A stretch of 64,000 nt of DNA from Torymus aiolomorphi (lineage: Eukaryota; Arthropoda; Insecta; Hymenoptera; Torymidae), in contig CM070877.1 in assembly GCA_036365515.1 (NCBI GenBank), forward strand, positions 13,522,601 to 13,586,600, read 5' to 3'. Within the stretch, counting starts at the first letter, position 1; every line of letters starts with the position of its first letter. Shown piece after piece: positions 19,991 to 33,349 of this stretch. The position numbers were made by a program, and so were the translations under genes. The notes under the pieces are model-generated. The model saw only the letters and a program-made list of their open reading frames with translations, searched no databases and had not been told where the DNA came from.

Positions 19991-20659
19991 GAGATTCATA
20001 TAACAGTGCTTTAAAATTGTTGTGAATGCTGTAGAACTGGGAAATTGTTGATTGGTAATGATATATTTTTAGAAATACTTTTATTAGAAACATTTTTAGG
20101 CAGTGATATAAATACCGATGATTCTTCAATGGATTTAAATGAAAGGATGCTAATGGTAGCGAATTATTAAACGATTAAATATATATAGAAACTGAGAGAA
20201 TTTAAAAAGAATTTTTTAATATTTTTGGATATTTTTAAAACTATTTGATACTTTTCGATACTCATATAGAGAAACCGTATCTAGTTTCATTAACGCTAGA
20301 AGTGGTTTAAATTCATAATTCATCTAAATATTGAAAATTCTAAAGCCATGAAGGGATATAGACCACGATTATCAGATAATAACTATATTGAAGAATGAAA
20401 TTTTCATATTTATCTAGCCTAATAAACAACGTCAATAAACAATTACCGTAAATAATAAATAAACAATTCTGCAACCGAAACATTCTAGGGACCTATGCTA
20501 ATCTGTACTAGAAAATGAAGAGAATATTATAGTAGTTTTGAATAATTTGTAACTTCAGTCTAGATTTCCAACCTCTTAATTTATTTAGTATGTAATATAT
20601 TACTTTCACTGATTCTAAATGTTAAAAAACAAAACTAAAAACTCGGATCAACCTTAACA

Positions 20660-21130
20660 TTTCATACTTCACACCTCCATTCCTCATTTCACCGAACCGA
20701 AATCACGCGCCATCGCAATCGTACACAATCCCGAATGCGCCAAAGCCATTTACAAGGCGTCGTCGTCGTCGCGTCCGCAAATACGAGACAGCGAAAACAC
20801 ACCGACTGCGTGACCCAGCGAAGCTCCCTCTTCGTATTGTCCGTCGAAGACTATAAACACCCGAGACGCGAGTGTCTATATCTCGTGCAAATCCCAGGGA
20901 CCGATACACAGACCCTATCGAGTCGTATACACGTGTGTGTATGTACGTGTCCGTGACATCTTCTGCCTTATCCAGGCCGACGGAGGTCATTAATATTCAG
21001 TGTTCGAAAATTTACATCGGTTCTTTGGCCACGTGTGTGTGTGCATGCATGTGTACTGACTTCTTTAAGCGCTCGTTTAGTACGGCTGTGAAAGAAAGCC
21101 CCATAAGCTTTGCGAAAATGTAAAAGCGAA
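20660..21130. other. GC-rich patch 6 with C-to-G strand switch
   Basis: The left edge carries CACACCTCCATTCCTCATTTC, the middle is CpG-rich with CGTCGTCGTCGC, and the right edge carries GCGAAGGAAGGGCGATGG. No gene is called. Confidence 0.55.
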
Positions 21131-21476
21131 GGAAGGGCGATGGATAATGATATACCTATTTATTTCATGAATAATGAAGCAGTGGATTTAAAATAATTTG
21201 AATAGTAAATAAGAAGGGTTATTTAGAACAGATTATTGGTGATTGTTATTTGCAATAAAAGAGTTTAAGTTGACAGTTGCATATATTATGTGGCTGATCG
21301 AATTCTTTTTGTTTTAAACGCGATTTTTTCAAAAAACGTACATCTTCCTTCAGGAAGAATTTCAATTTGAATACATTTTTTATACATGTCAAAAAACGAA
21401 CTTTTGCAATAGTGCAGAATATACTATTTTTCGATTTCTTTTTTTAATGAACTCGTGTCTTTTTTCCGAGAATTAA

Positions 21477-22068
21477 GGTGGTTCTTTCATGAATCCCTAG
21501 TCAAAGCAGTGCTAAATGAAGAGGGTACCTAAATTTAAAAAACCATAGTTGAAATGCGATTTATTTATTTAAAATGATAGAAATAGTCAATGTATTGTAA
21601 ATAAAGTGTATTTTACATGACTAAGGTAGCTTTTTTAACAAAATGTCAATATTTTAGAAACAGCACAAACAATGATTGATAAAACATCTTAATTTTGTTG
21701 GTTTCTTAGCCGATTTTAATTTTCAAGGTCTCATTTTGTTCCTTAAGTAATTTCATGGGTACTTATCGAAGGAAACATTTAAAATTATTCAAAATCAAGA
21801 AAGTTATAGCCAATTGTTTATAAATTCATGAACGGGGTTAAAAAAAAATATTTCTTTTTCATTGGCTATAACTTTCTTTGCTTTGAATAATTTGATGTCG
21901 GCCCAAAGTTGGTCGGAGGGAGAAGATAATAAATACACTTTATTTATAATACATTGACTATCTCTATCATTTTAAATAAATAAATCATATTTCAACTATG
22001 GTTTTTTTTAATTTTAGGTATCCTCTTCATTTAGCACTACTTTGACTAGGGATTCATGAAAGAATAGC
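21477..22068. mobile_element. 592-bp TTAA-target element with ~140-bp TIRs
   Basis: The left arm (from 21477) and right arm (ending 22068) are inverted copies for about 140 bp, at well over 90% by eye, including CATGAATCCCTAGTCAAAG. TTAA flanks both ends (21473-21476 and 22069-22072), as for Kolobok or piggyBac-like elements. A second, nested inverted repeat (AAGAAAGTTATAGCCAAT at about 21800 against ATTGGCTATAACTTTCTT at about 21861) lies in the middle. There is no coding capacity. Confidence 0.85.
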
Positions 22069-22214
22069 TTAATTAAGCTATTGTACCTCTCGTTACTCTT
22101 TTATTTAGTAGTTAGTAGTATATTGATAGTATGAACAAAGGGGGCGAAAATTCGTCCCAGGCGCTTTCATTAACGACTTCACGCACACCCTGGCCGAAAG
22201 TCCCGCGTAAAAAA

Positions 22215-22565
22215 TGAAGACTGGCCAATATATTGCTCAGTAAGTAAGCAATATATGGGATGTCACTTCCCATACATGGCCAATATATCTCCGTATAGCG
22301 CTCCGTACCGTTTTCCAATATATGGGATGACGTATGGCCCATGTATTGGTCAGGAAGATATTTATAGAATTTTAGAAATATGTTTCTCATGTATTGGCAA
22401 TACGTCACCCATTCATAGATACATTTTAAGTCATATTGGAAATAGAAGTATAGCAAAAAATAAATTCATAAAGTATGGCTAAAATATCCAGCATGAAGAA
22501 TATTTACAGAACTTCATTAATATACTTGACATATATATTGGCAATATGACGCATGTATAATTTAA
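22215..22565. repeat. Cluster of CCAATATATGGG-type short repeats
   Basis: Variants of CCAATATAT, ATATATGGGA, CCCATGTATTGG and TATTGGCAATA occur at least eight times in both orientations within 350 bp. They keep a spurious frame open on each strand. Whether this is a degenerate tandem array or a repeat-rich transposon interior is unresolved. Confidence 0.5.
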
Positions 22566-22569
22566 TGAA

Positions 22570-24060
22570 ATGTGGGAAGTAGAACAGAAATTAAAAAAAA
22601 ACAATAAATAAATAGATGTTAAATAATTCATTTATTTATACATTAACCCTTCGAGGGACGAATTTTTAATAAATAATTGCATTTTTTGTTGTTATACATT
22701 TTTCACTCGTATTAATTATTAAACAATTTTATAACGAATTATGGTTTTTTAATCACTATTAGAATCTTGGGAAAGAAGTAGAGAATGCAAAATGGTAGAT
22801 AAATTCGATATTTATCGTATACAAATAATAGAAAAAACTGTTATATCGATGTATTGATTATGGCATTCCTTATGGCGAACTGCTGGTCATTGACGGCGTG
22901 AAGGGCATCGAGGTTAATGGTCGTCTCGTCGGAAGTGATATCGTCGAACTAGGAGATGTCTCGGCGTTGCTCTGCGCTTCTGCAGACGGCGTGGAAGCGT
23001 GAGATACGAGGAGGCTTTTTTCGACCGCGTGCTGAGGACGAGACTACGCAATATATAATCAATACAAACACTTTTCGAGTAAAATACCGAGACAATTGTC
23101 TTCTCAAATATGATTTAGAATATGCTTTTGTAAATTTTAGGTAGAAAAAAATTCAGTCAATGATCGAGTGTATGAATTTGAATGGAATTAACCACATGCG
23201 TGAAAACCTATGAAAACCTTTTTCATATCTTTTTTTTGTAATTTTCGATCATCGGAGTTAATGACAGCTAATGTATTTTATTTTTTAATTCTTTTATTCG
23301 ATATTCACCTTTAGTATTTTTAACACTAGGATAGATAAAAATATGAATAAGTCCATTAAAGGATTCAGGTCAATGCTTCTTATTAATATTTTTTAAAAAT
23401 AATGATTTATTATTGCAAAAATTACTCATATTTTAGGAGAATCAGGATGTTCTGGAAATAAAACATTAACTAAAAAACTTCATGATAGGTAATTAAGGCA
23501 CAATCTATTTACTTTGTTAACAGCGAAGTAAATATCAAGAATTGTTTATGTAACATGTACCGTAAAGAAGTCCTATAAAAACTTCAGTGAAATGGCTTTA
23601 ACTAACTTTTTATTACTTCCTGAAAACTTATAAAGACATTATTTTTACAGTTTACTTTTTTGATCTCCGAACATTAATTGCTGCATTAAAAATAAAACTC
23701 TATATAGTCAACTGATGACTTGCACATCATGAATGCTAATTATTTTTATTGCAATAATAAATTGTGATAATGAATTCAAAACCATGCACAAAAATACTTT
23801 TCATCGATACTTTAAAAATTTGACTACTAGCTTCTTTACAACTCAAATATCGTCGCTGTAATGATCTATTTCACTTTATACCTTTTTAAAAAACGATTGT
23901 TTAAGATTTGAATCAGGATAAAAGCTTTTGTAATAGGTTGATTGTTCAAGGGCGCAAAATTAATATCATCTTGAATTTCATTTATAATTAAATGAGTAAA
24001 GTAGAATTCTTAATCCTTTGATATTAAAAAATGGTTAAATTCATTATATAAATGTATTCC
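22570..24060. other. AT-rich non-coding stretch with a small GC island
   Basis: Mostly AT-rich. Positions 22865-23050 are GC-richer and have a codon-like look on the minus strand, but stops interrupt the reading. No gene is called. Confidence 0.45.
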
Positions 24061-24720
24061 TCATTCCCCCATCCTTGGAGTTATTTGAACAGAAATGTAA
24101 TGAAAAAGTACATTCCACACATAATCTCGAACCCAAATAGACTAAAACCTAGTTATTAAAAAAAGTACATTCATCAAATCCAAACATTCGTTTCATTTGA
24201 CATCCTAACCGCAATCATCCATTTCCACCAAGAGCAATTTTCGCAATTACACCCTCGACCACCAGGTGGCGATACACACGCGCGCCCCACCCATCGCCTA
24301 TACATTGAATTGGAGCGCGACGCGGCGATAATTGGAATGAAAAACAGCCCCGCTGGCGGTGTTTCATTGATAGATCGCTCTGCGCCTAACAAATGGAGCG
24401 GCGGCGCGGCCAAGTCGCGCACTTTGCATGCACGCGCGCGCGCGCGAGCTCGGGTTATGAATTTTAATGGCGCGCCTCATAGCGGTCGAGCGAGCCGTGC
24501 AATTTTCCTTTTTTTTTATTTTCTTCCTTCTTCGGCTTTCAGATGCTAAACGCGCGCCGAGTTCGAGACGATTCGCGTCCGGGGGAGATTGGCAAGGATG
24601 ATAGCCGGAGAAGTTTAATTGAGGAGTGACTTTGTGAGGGAAAGAATGCGAAGGACAAGGGTATGGGGGTAATTAGGGTTTAGGGTGAGGGGAATGGTGA
24701 GGGATTTGTAATTTATCTAT
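24060..24720. other. GC-rich patch 7 with C-to-G strand switch
   Basis: The left edge carries CATTCCCCCATCC. The core has a CGCGCGCGCGCG run at about 24431-24446. The right edge is telomere-like in composition (GGGTTTAGGGTGAGGGG near 24677) but not a true repeat. Confidence 0.6.
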
Positions 24721-25539
24721 CAAAAGTTTAGATGTCAATAAGTTTGCTTTAAAAGTAGGCATTAGTGGGTATGTGGGAATTGGATAACGTTTCGATGCTT
24801 TGAAATATTTAATGAGAGGAGAAACCTTCACTATGGACAATTTTAATGTTGAAAGTAATATTTAGAAAATTTATATTTGTATTATTTACACATAATGTAA
24901 ATAAACAAATGTAAACCATAAATTGACTTTCAGTTTGGATAAAAATGTAAATTGAAAATATTCAAAGGAAAATTCAACATAAAAATAATGAATGAAAGTA
25001 GTAAATTCAAATATATAGTCAGACATTAATATTTGTCAACCTTTCGTATGACTTTTATATCCTCTTAGACAGTTAACGTTTGTCTTAAACAAAAACTTAG
25101 AATTTTCAATAATACTACAACTTTCAAGAGTTTTAAGAAAAAATAATTTAATTTTGATGCCAAGGATACCTTTCATTGTGATTTGATAATTAGAGATAAC
25201 ACGCTCTCGCACTTTTTTAATTTCTCCGTGAAATATTACGAGTATTGGTACAATATTTATTTATTTATAGCAACCATAGAGTACTTAATATAATATAAAA
25301 CCCTTGTTATTTTCGCTCAGATAAAAAGCATTTACACGTAACTATGAAATTATTCATCAGCCGGCGCTTATAAATACACATCAGGTGTACGCTAAAAGTA
25401 CACTAAGAAACTCTTCGTGACACAATTTTTCCATCGATTAGTTTTACGTTAATTGCCGCACGCCAGTTCCATACATTATCTACTCAAGCTACCTTTTCTT
25501 TTTAACATCTACGTAAAGCCATACAGCGCACCGCGTACA
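24721..25539. other. AT-rich non-coding stretch
   Basis: No gene or repeat was recognised. Confidence 0.5.
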
Positions 25540-26700
25540 TTTTAATGCCTCATTCTACTTTTAACTACACAACAAATATTATCATTCTAATCTCAAACGC
25601 TCCTTACGTTATTTTCCCTTTTTTTCTCGTTTCAGTATTTTAAAATCACAATGCTCGGGGGATCAATCACCTACACCCCAACTCGTTTGCGAAACACACA
25701 AAAGCTATAAACGAAGAATTCTGCGATACGCTGCGACCCCTTGGCAGCGTCCTGAGGGCAAATAGCCACGCGTGACAATTGAAAATTGAATCGCCTCCAG
25801 CGCAAACACCGAGGAGATGAAATTCTACGTCGTCCGTAACTCGCGAGAGGGAGGGAGAGAGGAACGACAAAGCCAGGTGAATGAAAAGAGGCTCTCAGGA
25901 AAGTATCGAGATAATAAAATCAGGGACTAGCAGCAGTAGCGAGGCTGAAAAAGACACCCGAGGCTTGTGCAAACGTAAACACACATACGCGAACACAAAA
26001 CCTTGCTCTCAAAAGAATCCGATTGTCGCTTCCTCTCACTGCTCGTCTTCCACTTTCCTTTCTTTCCCACTCTCTACCTTTTCCGTCTGCTCTGTCTCAC
26101 TGTTTACCCCTTTTCCGTCGCCAGCGCCCCTTTTTCTTTTCACCTTGAAGGCACACGAGGGGCCGAGGGAGAAGCGTGGAAAGGACAGTCGAGCGTGTCA
26201 CACCTTTCTCAGCTGTGAGACGACGACGGCTTTGAAAGCTCCGCCGCGCGAGCTCATTAATGTGTGCGACTGTGTGAGTATGTGTGTGTTTGCCTCATTC
26301 ATTTGGAGGCGACTGCCACTCGCGCGCGTGTCTATAGTCGCGAGTCATTATGCGCGCTTGAGAGTCGACTGCGACACGCTCAAAAACATGGGCGTGTGTG
26401 TGTGGGTGTGGGGGAGGTAGATATGGACAGACAATGCACATGAGTGCAGGAGAGGATGCGAGGCAGCGATAATGGGACTAATTTAGATTCCCTGTCGCGC
26501 AGATTCGCGCTAGCTGAAATACGTGACTTTTGTAAAGTGTGCCCCCGCGCCGGAAGGGCGCGGATGTTCTTTTGTCTTCTTTCATGTCGCAATGTTTATC
26601 TATTTAAATTAAATGAAACACGCGGCTTGTTTCGTATTTAAAACGTTCCGGTGTAAAATGAATTGTTAAGTTTCGAGTGGGAGAATCCGGCATTACGTCG
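25540..26700. other. GC-rich patch 8, the largest
   Basis: The left part is pyrimidine-rich (many CTCC/CTTTCC runs, 26030-26140). The right part is GT/GGG-rich (GTGTGTGGGTGTGGGGGAGG at about 26395). The 179-codon frame at 25881-26420 has low-complexity composition and no splice-site support, so it is not called as a gene. Confidence 0.55.
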
Positions 26701-27349
26701 TATTTGAAGTCCGTTACAGCGCGCATACATTAATAATCTGGTTATTATTCGAATAATGTGGGCGTTAATTTTATCCGGTAATGTAGGGCATTCGTCCGCG
26801 CTATTCCGTTTATCCTTAACATTAATATTTTTCTTCTTTTTTTAGAATTGCGAGCTTCCATGAAAAAGCCTTTTATGAAGAACGGATTTATGGCCAATGT
26901 ACCGGAAAATCACTTCAAAGGCTTATTATAATACTGCTAGAGTAATGCGAGCTCATTAATTTTTAATGATTAAGAATATATGTTTGGTCATTTTGAATAT
27001 TAATTTCATAATGTTTAAATTATTATTTCATATATTATATTTCCGTTACTATTATAAGCCTTTAGAATTACTTTTACCCTTGCAAGCGAAATTTCTCAGA
27101 AAAATTTAATGTTGGAAAATTTGAAAAATTATGAATGCCATATTATTGCATTCTATTGAATTTTGTATTGAATCTTGCTTTTAATTTTACTCACAAAATT
27201 ATTTAAATTGAAGCTCTGATTTCCAAGTATTTCTAGTATCCTCGTATGCTATTTCATAATTTTAATTTTAAATTTTCGAGTTTAATTTTTTACTTTTCAA
27301 CAAAAAAAAAACTACGCCGAAATTTTAAAGCTTCCAGAACGATAATTAA

Positions 27350-27900
27350 CCCTGCCTAATTTAACCAACCCCTCACAATTTTTCACACTTCCACCTATAT
27401 ATATACTTCCGACCCAGCAACAATGAGATTTCGGAGGTACAAGTGGGCTCACGAATGTCCCTCTCTCGTGTTTTCATTTCCTCTGCAAAGAGAGTGAAAA
27501 ATCTTTCTCATTCTGACGATCTTGACACATACGCGTGTGCATAAGCGCTCGCACACGTAGAGAAAGACGGAGAGGGCCTTCTTCTCTCCCTTGTCTCTCT
27601 CTCTCTCTCTCTCTCTCTCCTCCTTTTTATCTTTTTTTTTCTCTGTGTGTCCGCACTGGGCTTTCAGCAGATGACGCCGGCTCCGAGGGGCTAGATATGA
27701 AGGTCTCTCGACGAAAATAGTCGCTGTTGCTGGCCGGCGAGAAGCTGGCAAGATGTGTCTCGGTGCCGTGGTAAATAGGTAGTATATGATTTTTGAGGTA
27801 AATAAGGGATGATGATGGATGGATAAGAGAATGATGTTCGAACGTGTTGTGAGAGGTGAAGAGTTGGGATTAATGATTATTATTGGAGGCCCTTACAAAG
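27350..27900. other. GC-rich patch 9 with C-to-G switch and (CT)n tract
   Basis: The left edge has AACCAACCCCTCAC. A (TC)n microsatellite lies at 27594-27620. The right edge has GATGATGGATGGATAAGAG. No gene is called. Confidence 0.6.
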
Positions 27901-29488
27901 GTTGGTTAGTATATAAATGTTTGTAAATTGTAAGAATAAAAAACCGATATACCCATTATAACAATTAATATCAATGAATGTAAGAGTTGACAGAAAACAA
28001 ATTATTGTAATTATTGTAATGTAAAACAAATTTTGATAACGTAAAATAGTTAAAGATTTTAATGATTAAATATCTTATTTCACTTTTGTATTTTATTTTG
28101 TAGTAATTTTCTGAATAAATGTAAAATATTACAAAAACTTATGATACGTTTTAAATTTACTTTTCTTCTGAAATGCCAGTGGAATATCCATCTGGAAATT
28201 TAGTTTAAAGTTCTTTTAGAATTGGCTGGAATTCACCTTTATTCCGAGAAATTTCTATTTATAATTAATATGGAATTCTACCACATTTTACATTTATAAC
28301 TATAATTCTACTGCTTCGAGAGGAATTCATCAAGTATGAATTTTTTTTAAATAAAGAACTAATTAACATAAAGTATTGATTAACAAAAGTATGCAATAAA
28401 ACCTTTATAATTCAAGCTTTTAATACGTCAAATAATTTTAGACATACACACACACACCACATACACACACTCCACAGATATACACACAAACATCCTGCGC
28501 ACGTTCAATATATTCATTAATCTAAATGTAGTAAAAATAGTAGCCGCAATTTATTACCGTAAATGATTGATTTTATTGAACTTGGGAGACGTTCACCCAG
28601 ACTCGTAAAACGCGCTAGCTAGTTACTGCATCAGAAAGCCAATGAAACGCAAATGCTCGTCAACAACGCACACTTGCAAACTCCGTCCCCGCACACACAC
28701 GTATATGTATATATTCACCCATAAATCCGACACATACGTGGCCAAGGTATATATTTGGGCTTAATTGTTACACACTTAGCGAAATTAATGGCATAAGTTT
28801 CGAAATTGTTCCGCCGAAATAACGACCCCGCCACTTTGTACGATTTCATTAGCTAATGTTGAAAGTTCGCGCGTTTTCGCTCGCAAATTACGTACACACG
28901 TGTGCGGCTATTGGATACATAAGCTCGCGTTATTTTCGCGAATTTGTACACCGAACGAGTTTACCGTAATTCAATTTCAAAGCTCGCACGCGCGCCCGAT
29001 TGCTACGGACGGGGGTATTGTTTAATTCGGTTTATTTTGTCGTTTGCGATAAATTGCCTTTGATTTCGATGAATCTGGATACTTTGTGACGGAATGCGTT
29101 ATTATATTTTTTATTATCAATTCCTATTATTTCCGACTATTATTGGAATTCGATTGGGAAACTATTCAATGATTCATGACAATGAGTAAGAAATAGACAT
29201 TTATGAATTCGTTGTACATTATTTAAATATTATAGTTTTTCCATCAGAAAATGAGGAAAACCTTCAATACGTATAAAGTAATGAAATATTGGTATTGAAT
29301 ATTTCTTATACTTTTTGAAATACTCATTACTGGTTCCAGGAATAGTCGCATAGTTATACAATGAAAACTTTTATAATAAAGTAATGAAGTCTATCGATTA
29401 TTTTAAATATATACGTAAGTACTATGGTATAATACATTGCACTTATTGCAGTATAAAAAATAATTTCCTAAAAGGTGAAATAGTACAT
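27901..29488. other. AT-rich non-coding stretch
   Basis: Contains a CA-rich simple stretch (28441-28490) and a weaker CpG patch (28600-29000). No gene is seen. Confidence 0.5.
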
Positions 29489-29490
29489 TA

Positions 29491-29604
29491 CGGTACAAGT
29501 GACGAAAGTTGAAGTTCCGCCACTGCGTGAAGTTGGCACCCGAGGCGAAGCCGAGGGCGCCATATCACGCAGTGGCGGGCCTTGAAGTTTCGTCTCGTGT
29601 ACCG
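29491..29604. mobile_element. 114-bp palindromic MITE with TA target site
   Basis: Arms beginning CGGTACAAGTGACGAAAG and, inverted, CGGTACACGAGACGAAAC pair along most of the length, including CCGCCACTGCGTGA. TA flanks both ends (29489-29490 and 29605-29606). The centre holds the GC-rich CGAGGCGAAGCCGAGGG. Confidence 0.75.
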
Positions 29605-29609
29605 TATAC

Positions 29610-30262
29610 TATTTTTCTTGATGTCCGGTGGAAAGTACGTTTGCCACTGACAATGATAACGCACCCGACGGGCTCGAGAGCATTGAGTTCGATGCCCGCC
29701 CCCGACATTTGCGGCACGAGCGCAGCGAGTTTTGCGGCACTTTTGCTCCATTTGCAGCAACAAAGTCAACTACTTTATTTGTATCTGAAAAAATAAGTGA
29801 TCACTCAAGAAGAAATTCTCATAAAAAGTGCGACATTATTAACGAACAATCTTTTATCCATTTCACAAATTAAAGCAATATAAATCACTTGTATACCCGA
29901 TGGGCCACATTGATTCTGACAATGCATACCCCGTTAGTGACTGTCACACATAATATTTAAATCGTTAACATACCTCGAAAATGATATGAACATTCAAAAG
30001 GTTATGTGTGAGTGCCACTAACGGGACATGCATTGCTAGAATCAATGTCCATCGGGTGTACCTTGATGATCAGAAGTGATAGTTTTTGTTGTAAGTATAG
30101 GTTAATGACTTTGAATATGTTGACAAAACCTCTAAAACAATCTATTAATAAAGTCTACAGTTGCCTAGTTACCAACTCAGAATCAATGGTTAAATGTCCT
30201 TCTTTCGCCATCGAAAACAATGGCGAAACCACGTACTTTCCACCAGGGCATCAAGAAAAATA
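29610..30262. mobile_element. 653-bp element with ~30-bp inverted ends, hosting a nested MITE
   Basis: TATTTTTCTTGATG followed by GGTGGAAAGTACGT at 29610-29640 recurs inverted at 30231-30262 (about 25 of 28 bases in the core). A second palindromic MITE (29894-30058) lies within. There is no transposase and no clear target duplication. Confidence 0.5.
29894..30058. mobile_element. 165-bp MITE with ~60-bp TIRs and TA target site
   Basis: The left arm (CCCGATGGGCCACATTGATT, on to CACACATAA) matches the inverted right arm over about 60 bp with a 2-base gap. TA lies outside both ends (29892-29893 and 30059-30060). Confidence 0.8.
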
Positions 30263-30529
30263 ACATGTCTGCCGGTAATTAACTTATCCAACTAGATTAG
30301 TTTTACTAAAAGTACAATTTTAGGAATTATTCAGGGTCTGTAATACGGTATGATTAAATAAATAAATATATTCCAGTTGTTTTGTGAAATTATTAAGTTT
30401 TTTGGAAAATCAGGTACAAGCATCGCTTTTATAACGACATATTAGGCTATTGAATGCGAATTCAAAAACCAAATTCAACAAAAGATCTATTTCTTCATCG
30501 ATAAAAAAGCTACCAGTTGAAATATCCCA

Positions 30530-30910
30530 TCAATTCCACCTCTTTTTACACACCCACCGCATAATCCGCCCACTCGCGACTCTAGCGTCTTTGCCGGCCA
30601 TATAATTCTCGCCCGTTTCGCGAGTTTTCCGGGCCGTTACACCTGTCAAAGGGTAACATCAATTTCCGAAGATGGCCGAGGAAAAAGTTTCACGTGCGCA
30701 CGGGTACGTCCAAAAAAGAAAGCGCCGACTCAAAGACGGCGAACAACAAAGGCTCGCGGAAAGTGTCGAAAGTTTCGCGGTTCAGGGATTTATCGAGCGT
30801 TATCAATTATGTGGGAGAGGGGAAATTAAAAAGAGATGCTTCTTTTGGAAAAGAGTTTAGAGTGAAGTTGCACCAGTTTATGAGTGGCGGGGGGGGGGGG
30901 GGGTAAATCA
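30530..30910. other. GC-rich patch 10 ending in a poly-G run
   Basis: The left edge is C/A-rich (TTACACACCCACCGCATAAT). The right edge is a run of 15 G (30889-30903). The short frames from 30672 are not supported as genes. Confidence 0.6.
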
Positions 30911-32289
30911 TTTTTTTTTAGAAAGTTTTAAAGTTTGACGTCGTACTGTGAGTTATAATGAAATTTTCTTTGAAAATATCTAGGGGTATGTTTTCGACTG
31001 ATGGTTGAAAGCCTGTTTGTCATGTAATATTAAAATGAATTTGTTTATGACGGTTAAATAATTGACGTGCGTTTATTTTGCTAAGTTTGCATATGCACAA
31101 AAAGGGATATTTTAAAATAATTATGATAAAGCTGCACTGTAACGTTAATTAATTATAAATAAGATTTTTAATTATCGTAAATTAACGAGTTATAATTGTA
31201 TTGTCAAAACAGCGTAAAATAAATTGTTGAATAAATTTATGAACAACTAAGTTTTCAAACTTTAATTTGAAATTATAAATTTAGACATAGTGTACGTCAA
31301 TCTTGTTCTCATAGATCCAAACCTCTGTTTCATATTTTATCACATTTAATTAAATTTAATATTTTACACTCGCAAAACTCGGCAAAATTAATAATATAAC
31401 AATAAAACGATAATATTTTAATTTAAAAAATCTTTAATATTATTTTTATCATAATCGCTTCATAATGCTATATAACGCGATACATCCAGAATTCAATTTT
31501 CGTGTCGGAAATATCCGGAGAAAAATACCCATTCATAAATATGCGAGGCATTCTGCATAAACTGGGACGGCGGAGCATTTAAATTTCTTGAAAGTTTGTG
31601 CGGCTCAAAAGTTTGATGACTTAAACCACAACAAAAGTTTCGCGAATGAAGGTAATGCTCAAAATCATTTTTATACCTTTTTTTACGCGCTTTTTATTTT
31701 CCCAACTTTTAATAAAATAACGTACGAGATAGCTTTGCATAATGAAGCGTATAAGTATTTTTTAAATGATAATTTTATGGAAATAAGAGAGAAATATGTT
31801 ACGTTTAAATTATTGACATTGCGATCTATTTCATAAGTTACTTTATTTTTAAATTACGAGAAAATTACTGGATTCCAAAAATGATTAACTAATGATCTTT
31901 ATTAAAGTCTATATTAATTTGTCGGTCTTTATCGAACAAAATAAGAAATCTTTCTTATCAAGTATAAATGATAACTTCTATTATCGCTTATGTTAAACAT
32001 TCTGCATGAAAGTCATCAGTATAAGTATAAGTATAAAGTTAAAAAATGTAAAAACGAGAATGAAAATATTCGAGCGAAGATATCCTTTAATCCAATAATT
32101 CTTTTTTTTTTAGTCCGAGACTATATAGGTTGAATTTATTACCAAGAGTAACACATAAATATTCCATAACAAGGGTGAAAATATAACATACACTTTTTAA
32201 AAATCCTCATCCCCATTTAAATTTCCTTATCCCGTACATAAAGAACAAAAAATAAATGTTTCAGCAATAAACTGTTAAAATTTAGTTGC
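30911..32289. other. AT-rich non-coding stretch
   Basis: No gene or repeat was recognised. The 82-codon frame at 31588-31836 is AT-driven and unsupported. Confidence 0.5.
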
Positions 32290-32830
32290 CAACTCACATA
32301 GCAACCCAAATCCAACGAAAAACACCAACAAACTCTCGTCAACTACACTCGAGAAAACGGCTACTTTTTACCTTTCTACGACGATAAACTCTCTCAGCCT
32401 TCGAATCCCACGTACACGCGTACATACACGTACGCGTACCGCCTCTAATACGAATTTACAGCGTCGGCGACTCATAAACAATTTTACGCGCTTTATAGAA
32501 CCGGCCGTGTGCATTGTTAAGTGCGCGCAGCGCAGCGCCGTCCCTTTACGTCGTAATTCACGTGAAAACTTAATCGATGTGTACGTGAGGGAGAGAGAGA
32601 GAGAAGGCGACCGACGGCCGTCGTCTTGGCGTATAGCGAGACGGTGATTAAGCTGACGCGTGAATAATGGAGCAAACATTTTGCGAAAATCCGACCGTCC
32701 GGTGTGCGCCGAGAGATCTTAAAAGAGACAAGGCGATAAGACGGGAGGAGGCAAAGTTCTGGATGTTATCTCGTGTTGCGTAGAAGTTGGGATATTAATT
32801 TACTGCGGGTCGACGAGGTCTTTTTATGCT
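32290..32830. other. GC-rich patch 11 with C-to-G strand switch
   Basis: C/A-rich left edge, CpG core (GTGCGCGCAGCGCAGCGCCG at about 32521), then a GAGAGAGA and GGGAGGAGG right side. Confidence 0.55.
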
Positions 32831-33349
32831 ATGGATGATTTAATATTTTGGAGTTTATGGGTAAGTTTTTTGCTAGAGTTTGTCTTGCTAAAAGTAGATA
32901 TCGTCCGAACGAATGGTTTTTACATACCCTTTTTTTGATAATATAGGTTTTGGAAATCCAAAATTTTCACTTATAAAAGCTCAAATGTCTTGAGTGATTT
33001 ATTTATAGCTAATTTATCTTTTTGAAAGATACACCCAGGCGTAAAAATATTTGGTAAAGGTAAAGTTTGGGAAAACTTGTGCGTTAAGATTATCCCAAAC
33101 TTCAACATTTCCTAAATTGTAGAAATGAACTTGGAAGTTTTTAATAGTATTATCAATGCACACGTTGTACAAAACTTTGTTCAAACTTTTACTGAACTAA
33201 CATCAGGTATTCCATTTCCGTTAAATTTTCTTCAAATTTTCTTCGAAACGAAAAAGAAAATTTTCTTGAATATCCTAATGACGGGTTATCGTTTGAAAAT
33301 TGATTTGTTCATAAGATATTTAAAACAAAACATACCCTGAATTAAACTC

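Noticed and set aside
22865..23050. Codon-like GC-rich piece on the minus strand
   Set aside because: The best frame has a stop in its middle, no splice sites were found, and it is too short to identify; it could be an old exon or retroelement remnant.
24677..24700. Telomere-like GGGTTTAGGG
   Set aside because: It is a single non-reiterated occurrence at a G-rich island edge, not an array.
25881..26420. 179-codon frame
   Set aside because: Low-complexity Ser/Pro/Phe composition from a CT-rich strand, no splice-site support, and it lies in a skewed GC island.
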